From Helicobacter sp. TUL (GTDB lineage: Bacteria > Campylobacterota > Campylobacteria > Campylobacterales > Helicobacteraceae), in NCBI RefSeq assembly GCF_002287135.1, contig NZ_NESU01000005.1, forward strand, positions 45,794 to 109,793: a stretch of 64,000 nt of DNA. The letters are read 5' to 3'. Position numbers and translations under genes: made by a program. The notes below the pieces were generated by a model that had not been told where the DNA came from, did not search any database, and saw only the letters and a program-made list of their open reading frames with translations. This document shows positions 9,321-17,666 of the stretch, piece by piece; positions within the stretch are counted from its first letter, which is position 1, and the number at the start of each line of letters is the position of its first letter.

Positions 9321-10831
9321 TGATATTTGAGCTAGAAGAAGTGAACTTATGGGAAGAGATTTTAAAAGAATTAGAAGAAATGCGAATAAATATTTCTAGC
9401 AAAGAGAGTCTTCAACAATATTTTTGGGATTCAACCCTCCACATCCTCAAATCCTATCGCCCATCTCCAAATGGTAATGGTATCAAATGGAGCAAAGAAG
9501 AAAAAGAGGCTTTTATAAAGCTAAGCCTTAAAGAACAAAGAAAAATGATAGTAAGAAAATCTGAATTACAATCAACCCTCTTTCCTTATGTTAATGTAGA
9601 TTATGAACCCTATACATATAGTGAGAGAATAAGTGATATGGCTAAAAAGACTTATACTAAAGCTAATAAGCTTTTAGAGAAACATAGCAATACAGATTTT
9701 AATTTACTAGATTCTAAGATTCAACAAGAAATATTACAGAATCTAAGGATAGCCTATAAAGAACAATACATCAAAGCAGGAGTAAAACTCTCTACATTAC
9801 TTTTTAAAAAAGCTTCTCTCAAAGGAGGAGATGAAAGCAAAAAAGAAATACTTGAATGTGTAAAAATTACAAAAGATTTGCTAAATAAAAAGATACCAGA
9901 GATGAGCTATATGTATTATCAACTCTATAAGTGGAGTAGTGATAATGAGAGATTATTTCACACAGAACTAACACCTTATAGTTTAGGACTAGTAAGAGAA
10001 GAAGCAAGAGAGTGTTATAACCATGCACTAGAGTGTGTTGTATGGGAGGCTATAGATGAGGAGGCACAAAGGGAAAGTCTACAAAAAAGTTGCTTTGCAG
10101 CCGAACTCTATCTTGCAGCAGCTATTAAATACCAAAGTCCATTAGCATTCTATCTTGCAGCACTTAATTATGCACCTAGTGGGACCACAAATGAATCTTT
10201 AAAATATGCTCTTATTCCCTATAATGCATGTTTGCGTTGCTCAATTGCTTTAGGAAATCTTGATGCTCTTATGACGCTAATGGATAATTATAAGTATGGC
10301 ATAAGAATGATGAGAAAATCTCCACTCACACTAAAACTCCTAGAAACATATATGACAAACAGATCTAAAGACCTAATCAATGGGCTAGATCCCTACTTTG
10401 ATGAGAAATTTAGCCCTGAGCTTATCATTGATTTAGGAGGATATACTGTAGCAGCAGCCTATGGAGGATCGATTATGCAACCTGGTCTTTCTCGTCTTGT
10501 GAAAGGGTGGAATTATTATAGAATCACCATTAAAGATCCAAGAGATAGAGATTCTACACCAGAGAGTATTAAAGAGTATTATCTAAGAATGTGGGAAATG
10601 TTGGTGTCCGTGGGTAATGACTTGATGATATTTAAAAATATTAGTGCTAGACAGATTCTTGCTCAAAAAATCTACTCCAACCTCACCTATGGACTGCCAT
10701 CTGCTCGTCCTTATATCTTTCCTAAAGAAGTGCTTGACTTAAAGATTGATTTTACTAAGGGTTTAGATGGATATGGAAAAGAAATGGATGAAGAATCACT
10801 GAATAAACTTATAGCAGAGGATGAAGAATGA
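9311..10831 (+). CDS. Unknown 506-aa helical protein, gene A of the A/B array
   Basis: I do not recognise this protein. It has no signal peptide or membrane segment and is predicted largely helical. The middle (about residues 230-345) is alanine/leucine/tyrosine-rich, with repeating hydrophobic-pair spacing (FAAELYLAAAIKYQSPLAF, then IPYNACLRCSIALGNLDALM) that resembles Sel1/TPR-type solenoids. The C-terminal tail is acidic (DEESLNKLIAEDEE). The ATG overlaps the stop of fragment B' (TAATG) behind AAGGAGTTATA, and the gene overlaps B by 4 bp, so A and B are translationally coupled. A diverged N-terminus of the same family, A', follows B. The protein may be an effector or partner of B, but nothing in the sequence proves it. 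Confidence 0.8.
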   Translation: MQGVIFELEEVNLWEEILKELEEMRINISSKESLQQYFWDSTLHILKSYRPSPNGNGIKWSKEEKEAFIKLSLKEQRKMIVRKSELQSTLFPYVNVDYEPYTYSERISDMAKKTYTKANKLLEKHSNTDFNLLDSKIQQEILQNLRIAYKEQYIKAGVKLSTLLFKKASLKGGDESKKEILECVKITKDLLNKKIPEMSYMYYQLYKWSSDNERLFHTELTPYSLGLVREEARECYNHALECVVWEAIDEEAQRESLQKSCFAAELYLAAAIKYQSPLAFYLAALNYAPSGTTNESLKYALIPYNACLRCSIALGNLDALMTLMDNYKYGIRMMRKSPLTLKLLETYMTNRSKDLINGLDPYFDEKFSPELIIDLGGYTVAAAYGGSIMQPGLSRLVKGWNYYRITIKDPRDRDSTPESIKEYYLRMWEMLVSVGNDLMIFKNISARQILAQKIYSNLTYGLPSARPYIFPKEVLDLKIDFTKGLDGYGKEMDEESLNKLIAEDEE

Positions 10832-11832
10832 AACAAACAACATATAACTTACACATACACAATATAGAGCGAAGAGAGGCTCTCAAAACATTTATGAATT
10901 TGGGTTTGGTGAGTATAGCAGGAAGCTTAGGTTTATCATATGTATGGAATAATCATAAAGATTCTAGTGTGATAGAATCTAGTCTTGCAAATAATGAAGC
11001 AATAAAGCATTCTATACATGCAGAATCTGTGCCATATTTTATAGCATATCCATACACTACATTACTACTGAGTTCATCTTTGATATACAACCCATCATAT
11101 CTTTTTACATTACTTAAGTTAAATACATCTTTTATCATATTACTAGATTCTTTGCATACTCCATTACTAGAAACATTACAAAATATAAAAGCTAATTTAG
11201 AATACATCAATCAAAAATATATATCCAACAATCTAGAATCTAAGCTAGATTCTATTATACAATCATTGCAACATAGTGATGCGTTATTGTATATTCATAA
11301 CCAAACATTATCTTACAAGAACATAGGAGCATATACAAAGAATGAGGATGTAGCACAAAAGCATTTTAAGGATATGATAAGAAATAATCTTTATACCTAT
11401 AACTTATCTTATTTTGCTCATGCACAAGAAAACGAATCTACACAAATCTATAAAGAAGCTCATATCAAAGTTCATTCATATATAGACAATATACAATCTC
11501 AAAACACACATACAACACAACAAACACAAACAAATTTCCAAAACCTTATCAACAAGAAACTTACACAAACAAAGCTGAAATACCAAAATCCACAAAACAA
11601 TATAGCATATCAACAGGTGGGAGAAACAACTAATAGCCAAAGAGATTTTATAATCCAACTCAAAAGAGTAGCAGAATATAGCTATAGAGTATATAAGGGG
11701 GAGAGAGTGATAAATAGTGATTCTATAAAGGAGATAAGGACTAAAGATTCTGTGAATGAAACCATACTTAGTAACTTTGTTTATAATGAGACTTTTATCC
11801 CAACAAAAATAGATATACACAAGGAGTTATAA
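10828..11832 (+). CDS. Unknown 334-aa membrane-associated or exported protein, gene B of the A/B array
   Basis: Unrecognised. The N-terminus has a twin arginine then a hydrophobic run (ERREALKTFMNLGLVSIAGS), which looks like a Tat-type signal or signal anchor. A second hydrophobic stretch (YTTLLLSSSLIYNPSYLFTL and following) lies at about residues 76-112. The middle is Asn/Gln/Thr-rich with a low-complexity stretch (about residues 226-245). The last ~65 residues, identical in fragment B', are charged and look folded. It overlaps gene A by 4 bp and fragment A' by 1 bp. Export of B with cytosolic A would fit a secreted protein and its helper, or a membrane receptor with a partner; both are inference. 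Confidence 0.78.
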   Translation: MKQTTYNLHIHNIERREALKTFMNLGLVSIAGSLGLSYVWNNHKDSSVIESSLANNEAIKHSIHAESVPYFIAYPYTTLLLSSSLIYNPSYLFTLLKLNTSFIILLDSLHTPLLETLQNIKANLEYINQKYISNNLESKLDSIIQSLQHSDALLYIHNQTLSYKNIGAYTKNEDVAQKHFKDMIRNNLYTYNLSYFAHAQENESTQIYKEAHIKVHSYIDNIQSQNTHTTQQTQTNFQNLINKKLTQTKLKYQNPQNNIAYQQVGETTNSQRDFIIQLKRVAEYSYRVYKGERVINSDSIKEIRTKDSVNETILSNFVYNETFIPTKIDIHKEL

Positions 11833-11841
11833 TGCAAGGTG
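11640..11841 (+). repeat. 202-bp perfect direct repeat, right copy
   Basis: Same 202 bases as 9119-9320. Identity without a single mismatch, across coding and start-site sequence, implies recent duplication or ongoing gene conversion. A crossover between copies would delete or circularise the 2.5-kb A+B unit. Confidence 0.97.
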
Positions 11842-11915
11842 CAATATTTCGTGATGATATAGCTTTTTGGACACAGATTCTTCAAGAATATGTATATAAA
11901 ATGTTTGCTTCTTAG
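11832..11915 (+). pseudogene. Truncated paralogue of gene A (A')
   Basis: A 27-codon ORF starting in the same TAATG overlap as gene A. Its product (MQGAIFRDDIAFWTQILQEY...) aligns to the start of A (MQGVIFELEEVNLWEEILKE), keeping MQG-IF, W and IL-E. It ends at a TAG after MFAS. The remaining ~480 codons are absent, so this is a diverged A copy cut off at a recombination point. A minus-strand ORF of 38 codons (11827-11943, MKGYMESVESKKQ...) overlaps it and could be the similarly truncated start of an opposing gene. Confidence 0.7.
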
Positions 11916-11960
11916 ATTCCACACTCTCCATATAGCCTTTCATCACCAAAATATCGCTCC

Positions 11961-12290
11961 TCATTTTTTCCCTTTTAACACAGCATAACCTCCCTCATTG
12001 AGTTCAAAATCATAGGTTATAGAATCTAGCTTGACTTTACCTGTGATAACACAAGGATAAGTGCAATATTGAGCCACTGGAATATGGCTATACTCTTTGG
12101 CTTGCTTGAAAAATTTGATAATATTTGCTTTGTGAAAATATTGCACAATTTCAGCATTGCAAGTTTCTTTTATGGCATTGATATAGGATTCTCCGCTTTC
12201 CTTATCTGCTTTACCAAGCTTAACGCTAGGTTGGTCTAATTCTACGATTGTAATACCTTTGAAATTATCCGCATATACAAATATGGGATA
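11961..12290 (-). pseudogene. 5'-truncated fragment of an unknown gene
   Basis: An open frame of 109 codons with no ATG and an upstream in-frame TAG. It encodes YPIFVYADNFKGITIVELDQ onward and ends DFELNEGGYAVLKGKK. Composition and the folded-looking C-terminus suggest the tail of a real protein of at least 110 residues. The internal GTG at 12146 has no ribosome site. Function unknown. It lies between the A/B array and the SxtJ gene and faces against both. Confidence 0.55.
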
Positions 12291-12298
12291 CTAACAAT

Positions 12299-12748
12299 AT
12301 GATACAAAATCCACAACAATCGAATACACAAACCTTGAAGCATTGTGAAGCCACAAACTCTCATACAATAAGCACAAAGGATCTACGCATATTTCTTGCA
12401 ATATGGGCAGGAATCTTTATACTCCTAGCCATATTTCCGCTTTTTAGAGATCCTCAAACAACCCCTAGATTATGGGCAATTATTGCTTGTATTGTAAGTA
12501 TTGTGCTTATGTGCATACCGCGTGTTATTGTGCCCTTTTATAGACTTTGGATTCTTTTAGGCGAAGCGATAGGGTTTGTGATTTCACGAACCATTTTAGC
12601 AATTTTATTTTTTGGGATTTTTACCCCCATAGCATTATTTTTTAGACTCATTAAGCGTGATGTTTTACACCAAAAGCCAAACAAGGCAATACAGAGTTAT
12701 TTTATACAACGCACACAACAACCACAAAGTATGAAAAATCAATTTTAG
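12299..12748 (+). CDS. SxtJ family membrane protein
   Basis: A 149-aa protein with a polar N-terminus of ~30 residues and three to four hydrophobic helices. It carries the SxtJ-type pattern FPLFRDPQTTPRLWAI, IPRVIVPFYRLWILLGEAIG and FGIFTPIALFFRLIKRDVL. SxtJ proteins are usually found with DUF5989 proteins and a carbamoyltransferase in surface-sugar or natural-product clusters. Their biochemical role is not established. The next gene is the expected DUF5989 partner, but no carbamoyltransferase is present. No clear Shine-Dalgarno precedes the ATG, and the upstream sequence is a decayed gene, so the 5' end of this cluster may be truncated. Confidence 0.8.
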   Translation: MIQNPQQSNTQTLKHCEATNSHTISTKDLRIFLAIWAGIFILLAIFPLFRDPQTTPRLWAIIACIVSIVLMCIPRVIVPFYRLWILLGEAIGFVISRTILAILFFGIFTPIALFFRLIKRDVLHQKPNKAIQSYFIQRTQQPQSMKNQF

Positions 12749-12758
12749 GAGTGATATA

Positions 12759-12908
12759 ATGAATATTATTAAAGAACTTTGGCAATTTTTAAAAACAAGA
12801 AAGAAATTTTGGCTTTTTCCTGTGATTTTAGTGATGGTATTTCTAGGGGTGCTTATAGTGCTATCACAAGGAAGTGCGATAGCACCATTTATCTATACGA
12901 TTTTTTAA
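12759..12908 (+). CDS. DUF5989-like small membrane protein
   Basis: A 49-residue protein. A polar start (MNIIKELWQFLKTRKKFWLF) is followed by one membrane helix (PVILVMVFLGVLIVLSQGS) and a short tail APFIYTIF. The layout and the ELWQFL-x-RKKFW motif match DUF5989, the habitual partner of SxtJ. It starts 10 bp after the SxtJ stop behind TTAGGAGTGATATA. Its last 4 bp overlap the dctM stop codon on the other strand, a tight junction suggesting the rest of a larger cluster was lost here. Confidence 0.78.
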   Translation: MNIIKELWQFLKTRKKFWLFPVILVMVFLGVLIVLSQGSAIAPFIYTIF

Positions 12909-14203
12909 TCCACTAGACACAAGGAAATTTGTGGGACATAGGCGACAAGCGCAAGTCCAAAGACCATAACCCCAAGCCAAGGCAGGATAGAAACAACAAC
13001 ATTCTTAAGGTCCATGCCTGTAAGCGAACTTGCAACAAAGAGATTAAGCCCCACAGGTGGGGTTATCATACCTATTTCCATATTAATCACCATAATGATT
13101 CCAAAATGCACAGGATCAATCCCCAAAGACACAGCAATAGGTAACAAAAGCGGAGTCATAATCATCACAACCGAACTAGGCTCCATAAACTGCCCCATAA
13201 TAAAAAGCAAGATATTAACCACGATAAGAAACACCCACCAACTCATATTTTGAGAGATAAGATATTCGGCGATATGATGTGGTATGCGCTCACTTGTGAG
13301 AAAATGCGCAAATACAACTGCTGATCCAATGATAGCAAAAATCATAGCAGTAGTAATCGCCGCATCTAAGCACACGCTATATAAATCTTTTAGCTTCAAA
13401 TCCCTATACACAAAGACAGAAATAATAAACGCATACACCGCTGCTATTGCGGCAGCTTCTGTGGCTGTAAAGATTCCTCCATAAATCCCACCAATCACAA
13501 CAACAATAATAAGCAATGCCCAAAAAGCTCTCATAAAGTGCTTTATGCGCACACTTAGGGGCTCGGGTTTTGTGGCTTTGTGTCCTAAGCGTTTTGCTCC
13601 TATGTAAGTCCAAATCATCATCATAACGCCAATCAAAATACCAGGCACAATCCCAGCCTTAAATAAAGCTTCGATAGACACAACAATTTCTTTGCCATCA
13701 AGTCCGCTAAGTCCGCTTGCCGTTACTCCATAGACAATCATCACCACAGAAGGTGGGATCAAAATCCCCAAACTCCCTGCACTTGTGATAGCTCCCACGG
13801 CATAAGATTTGGGGTATCCTGCTTGTTGGATTGCCAAAAACATCACCGAACCAATCGCTACCACCGTGGCAGGTGAGCTACCACTCACAGCAGCAAAAAT
13901 AATACAAGCCAAAATAGCACTCATTGGCAGACCACCGGGCAAATGTCCCACCATTGATTTAGCAAAATCTATAATCCTTTGAGCCGCACTGCCCTTACTC
14001 AAAAGCGAACCTGCCAAGATAAACATCGGAATCGCCATAAGCGTAGGCTTAAATGCCGAAATAAAAATTTCTGGAATCCCTGTAATATCGTGCGAGGTGA
14101 ATGCTATCATCGCTACCATAGCACTTATCCCTAAAGACACGGCGATAGGCACACCAAAAAGGATCAATGCAAAAAGGACGATAAACAAAACTACAATACT
14201 CAT
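12905..14203 (-). CDS. dctM: TRAP transporter large permease subunit
   Basis: Twelve-helix sodium-coupled permease of a tripartite (TRAP) transporter in the inner membrane. The protein (432 aa from ATG 14203) carries the DctM hallmarks PMFILAGSLLSKGS, AVSGSSPATVVAIGS and LIPPSVVMIVYG, and a late MEIGMITPPVGLNLF. I choose ATG 14203 because AAGGAG, formed by the end of dctQ, precedes it; a GTG 18 bp upstream is the alternative. Third gene of dctP-dctQ-dctM. Confidence 0.95.
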   Translation of the reverse strand: MSIVVLFIVLFALILFGVPIAVSLGISAMVAMIAFTSHDITGIPEIFISAFKPTLMAIPMFILAGSLLSKGSAAQRIIDFAKSMVGHLPGGLPMSAILACIIFAAVSGSSPATVVAIGSVMFLAIQQAGYPKSYAVGAITSAGSLGILIPPSVVMIVYGVTASGLSGLDGKEIVVSIEALFKAGIVPGILIGVMMMIWTYIGAKRLGHKATKPEPLSVRIKHFMRAFWALLIIVVVIGGIYGGIFTATEAAAIAAVYAFIISVFVYRDLKLKDLYSVCLDAAITTAMIFAIIGSAVVFAHFLTSERIPHHIAEYLISQNMSWWVFLIVVNILLFIMGQFMEPSSVVMIMTPLLLPIAVSLGIDPVHFGIIMVINMEIGMITPPVGLNLFVASSLTGMDLKNVVVSILPWLGVMVFGLALVAYVPQISLCLVD

Positions 14204-14204
14204 A

Positions 14205-14825
14205 TTACTCCTTAATCGCACTATCGTGGATAATTTCTTCTTGTGTGATTTTTACTACATCTTTGGCTTCCATCCACGACACCTCATAGATTTTTTCTAT
14301 CACGCGATATGTCGCACCCAAAAATGCCGCGGGCAAACACACAAGAAATATCCACAAAGGCACATTATGCAATGCCTCTGAATAACGCCCAAGCTCATAG
14401 TTAAGCTCACACACAAGATACCCAGCATACGCCATAAACGCCAAAAAACACGCGCTAAGAATATATGAAACAATCACACAAGTCTTTGCCAACGTAGGCG
14501 GAAAACGCTCAACAAGAATCATCACTGATATATGCACCCCCTTACGGAATCCATATGCTGCTCCAAAAAGTGCACTCCAAATAAAGCAATATGTCGAAAC
14601 TTCCTCGCCCCATGTTAGCGAATGAATATCAGAGAAAAAAGTGGCTAAAAAACGCGTAAAGACATTAATCGCCACTATCAGCACACCAGCTACTAGCCCA
14701 AAAACTGCAATATTCTTATTGATACCTGCAATAACACTATCCAAAATCCTAAAAACTCTATTGACACTCGGACTTAAATGTGCCCATTTAAAGGGCTTTT
14801 GCAATAAAAGTAAAAACGATTTCAA
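14205..14825 (-). CDS. dctQ: TRAP transporter small permease subunit
   Basis: Four-helix partner of DctM in the inner membrane. The 206-aa protein shows TWGEEVSTYCFIWSALFGAA and a GVHISVMILVERFP pattern typical of DctQ. The N-terminus is longer than usual (~35 residues before the first helix). The start appears to be TTG at 14825, with AAGG about 8 bp before it and no suitable ATG. It lies 9 bp after dctP. Confidence 0.92.
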   Translation of the reverse strand: MKSFLLLLQKPFKWAHLSPSVNRVFRILDSVIAGINKNIAVFGLVAGVLIVAINVFTRFLATFFSDIHSLTWGEEVSTYCFIWSALFGAAYGFRKGVHISVMILVERFPPTLAKTCVIVSYILSACFLAFMAYAGYLVCELNYELGRYSEALHNVPLWIFLVCLPAAFLGATYRVIEKIYEVSWMEAKDVVKITQEEIIHDSAIKE

Positions 14826-14834
14826 ACAAAAACC

Positions 14835-15860
14835 TTATTTTGTCTCAAGTGTCTTTTTGATCAAATCTTCCCCGACAAGATCATAAAACTTCGGATAAAT
14901 AGCCACCATCACTTCTTGCCATTGCTTTTTCTGATCATCATCAAGCGTGTAAATCGTGAGTTTATCTGCATTATCTTGTGCGTATTTTTGTAGATTTGCC
15001 AAAAGCACTGCCTCATCACGCGCACTTTCTTCACGCTCAAATTTTGTAGCTTCATCAAGCGCTTGTTTTACGACAGACTTAAGATCATCTGGCAACTCAT
15101 TCCAAAATTTTTCACTCGCAACCACAAGATACCCCAAATATCCGTGGTTAGTTATAGTAACCGATTTTTGCACCTCATAGAATCTAGAATTATAGAGATT
15201 TGAAAGTGGATTTTCTGCACCATCAACCACACCTGTTTGCAATGCCGAATACACCTCACCAAAATTGATATTTTGTGGATTTGCACCAATAGCTTTCATT
15301 TGCTCTTCAAGCACTTTAGAGCTCATAATGCGGATTTTTTGCCCCTTGGCATCGCTTGGCAAAATAATAGGATTTTTGTTTGTGCTAAATTGCTTAAACC
15401 CAGCATCCCAATAATCTAGTGCAATAAACCCTTTTTGAGCTATTTTGTCTTTGAGAATCTGCCCTACTTCACCATCCATCACATTATGCAAATGCTCATT
15501 GTCGCGGAAAATAAATGGCACATCCCAAAGATTAAATTCTTTCACAATAGGGGTAAATTTCGAAAAGCTTGGTGCTGCCATTTGGATATTGTTACGCTTA
15601 AGCTCTTGAAATACTTTGTCATCATCAACAAGCTGTGCAGAAGGGAATACTTCAACTTTAATCTTGCCATTACTTAGCTCCTCTGCTCTCTTAGCAAACA
15701 AATCTGCTGCTTTACCCTTTGGGCTGCCTGCACTTACCACATGTGCAAACTTAATCGTATATACTTTCTCGCCATTATTAGATTCTGTTTTAGAATCTCC
15801 ACACGCTACAAAAAACCCTACGATACCAACGCTCATCAATAAGGCTAATATCTTTTTCAT
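14835..15860 (-). CDS. dctP: TRAP transporter periplasmic solute-binding protein
   Basis: Captures a carboxylate substrate in the periplasm and delivers it to DctQM. The protein has a lipoprotein-like signal (MKKILALLMSVGIVGFFVAC, Cys at residue 20), so it may be lipid-anchored. The DctP-family arginine motif is present in KGQKIRIMSSKVLEEQMKAI, as is VDGAENPLSNLYNSRFYEVQ. ATG 15860 follows AAGGAGCGAGAT. The substrate cannot be read from sequence; C4-dicarboxylates are the default guess, and there is no sialic-acid gene nearby. Confidence 0.93.
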   Translation of the reverse strand: MKKILALLMSVGIVGFFVACGDSKTESNNGEKVYTIKFAHVVSAGSPKGKAADLFAKRAEELSNGKIKVEVFPSAQLVDDDKVFQELKRNNIQMAAPSFSKFTPIVKEFNLWDVPFIFRDNEHLHNVMDGEVGQILKDKIAQKGFIALDYWDAGFKQFSTNKNPIILPSDAKGQKIRIMSSKVLEEQMKAIGANPQNINFGEVYSALQTGVVDGAENPLSNLYNSRFYEVQKSVTITNHGYLGYLVVASEKFWNELPDDLKSVVKQALDEATKFEREESARDEAVLLANLQKYAQDNADKLTIYTLDDDQKKQWQEVMVAIYPKFYDLVGEDLIKKTLETK

Positions 15861-16061
15861 ATCTCGCTCCTTCAAACTAGAATATAACTTCTCATTCTAA
15901 CCAAAAAAGCTCTATAAAAAACCATAAATGCCTTAAACTTAGCGGTGTGTATTTTCATTTTTACACAAAGTTATACGACACCACCAAGAAGACTCTGCTT
16001 AGTAATACTAAGAAAACTTATGATAAAATCTTTAAAAAGCACCATATATAAAGGCACTTCT

Positions 16062-17666
16062 ATGACACAACCAAAACTTCCTATTAGTGTTACGATTCTT
16101 GTCAAAAATGCCCAAGCCACACTAAAAGAATGTTTAGATTCTTTGCAAAGCTTTGATGAGATTATTCTTCTTGATAATGGTAGCAGTGATACTACACTAC
16201 AAATAGCGCAAGATTTTCAAGCCTCATATCAGAATCTAAAAATCTACACAAGCGAATTTATCGGATTTGGCGCATTAAAAAATCTTGCCCTAAGCCACAC
16301 AAGCAATGCGTGGATTTTTAGCATAGATTCTGATGAAGTCTTAGAATCTAGCACATTGGCACTTCTTAGGCAGCTTTTTTCCAAAGACAATCTGCCCACA
16401 CCAAATACACTCTTTGCGCTACCACGCAAAAATCTCTATAATGGCAAATGGATAAAGGCTTGTGGGTGGTATCCTGATTTTGTAACACGAATCTTTCACA
16501 AAGAATATACGCGTTTTAATGATAATGTCGTGCATGAAAGTATCATCGTGCCAAAAGACGCGCGACTTATCAAGCTAGATTCTGGACTTACACATTATGC
16601 GTTTAGAGATATCACGCATTTGCTTGAAAAGCTGCAACGCTACTCTAGCCTGTGGGCAGAGCAACACACACACAAAAGTGCAAGTCCGCTTAAGGCTATC
16701 ATGCGCGGAAGTTGGAGTTTTGTAAGAAACTATGTGCTAAAAAAAGGATTTTTGTATGGATATAGAGGCTTTATTATTTCTGTGTGTAACGCGCTTGGCG
16801 TGTTTTTTAAATACATGAAACTTTATGAAAACCAAATAACCCCACCGCGTAGCGTTTCGCTTATTGTTACTACCTATAACCAAAAAGAACGCCTAGCTTT
16901 AGTGCTAGATTCTATAAAGCATCTACACACATTGCCTACTGAAGTGCTTGTCGCAGATGACGGAAGCAAAGAGGATACAAGAGAACTGATACAATCTTAT
17001 GCGCACACCTTTCCTTGTGTGCTTAGGCATATTTGGCAGGAAGATAGGGGCTTTCGTTTAAGTCAAATCCGCAATCGCGCAATCAATGCAGCACAAGGTG
17101 AATACATCATTATCATCGATGGAGATATGATTGTGCATCCATCGTTTGTGCGCGATCACATAGCCTTTGCCAAACCAAAAGTTTTTTTGCAAGGCTCGCG
17201 TGTGATTTTGGATTCTCATACCTCACAAACAATCCTCCAAAACAAACAACAGAATCAAAACGACGCATACGCATATGCCTTTGGGCATGGAGGATTCAAA
17301 GCAAAATCTTGCAAAATCCTAGCACAATGTGTGTATCAAAACTCAAAAGTAGATTCTAAATTTTTTGCCAAAAAGGACTTTATCAAGGGTATTCGTGGGT
17401 GTAATATGAGCTTTTATAAACGCGATTGTGAGGCTATCAACGGATTTAATCAAGATTTTATTGGGTGGGGACGCGAGGATAGCGAGTTTGTGGCACGATT
17501 TTTATTTAATGGCGGAGTTTTGAGGCGTTTAAAATTTGCAGGGATAGCATATCATCTCTATCATGAAGAAAACGCGCGGGATATGCTAGAATCTAATCAT
17601 CAAATCTATCTTGATACAATCCAAACACAAGCAAAATACTGCCAAAATGGCTTAAGGAGCATATAA
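16062..17666 (+). CDS. Two-domain glycosyltransferase (GT2 + GT2/GT7C-type)
   Basis: 534 residues from ATG 16062. Residues 1-~250 form a WaaE/KdtX-like GT2 domain (ISVTILVKNAQATLKECLDS, then LDNGSSDTT and the metal-binding IDSDEVLE). Residues ~263-534 are a second GT2 domain (VSLIVTTYNQKERL, VADDGSKEDT, IDGDMIVH) ending in the glyco_transf_7C motif GWGREDSEFVAR (468-479). Such a fusion could add two successive sugars to a lipooligosaccharide or glycan. The upstream in-frame ORF lacks ribosome signals and its first part overlaps promoter-like sequence, so I use the later start. It overlaps the next gene by 1 bp. Confidence 0.85.
   Translation: MTQPKLPISVTILVKNAQATLKECLDSLQSFDEIILLDNGSSDTTLQIAQDFQASYQNLKIYTSEFIGFGALKNLALSHTSNAWIFSIDSDEVLESSTLALLRQLFSKDNLPTPNTLFALPRKNLYNGKWIKACGWYPDFVTRIFHKEYTRFNDNVVHESIIVPKDARLIKLDSGLTHYAFRDITHLLEKLQRYSSLWAEQHTHKSASPLKAIMRGSWSFVRNYVLKKGFLYGYRGFIISVCNALGVFFKYMKLYENQITPPRSVSLIVTTYNQKERLALVLDSIKHLHTLPTEVLVADDGSKEDTRELIQSYAHTFPCVLRHIWQEDRGFRLSQIRNRAINAAQGEYIIIIDGDMIVHPSFVRDHIAFAKPKVFLQGSRVILDSHTSQTILQNKQQNQNDAYAYAFGHGGFKAKSCKILAQCVYQNSKVDSKFFAKKDFIKGIRGCNMSFYKRDCEAINGFNQDFIGWGREDSEFVARFLFNGGVLRRLKFAGIAYHLYHEENARDMLESNHQIYLDTIQTQAKYCQNGLRSI

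Noticed and set aside
8496..12908. Classical integrative island at tRNA-Ala
   Set aside because: No integrase gene and no direct repeat of the tRNA 3' end were found, so only an accessory region is claimed.
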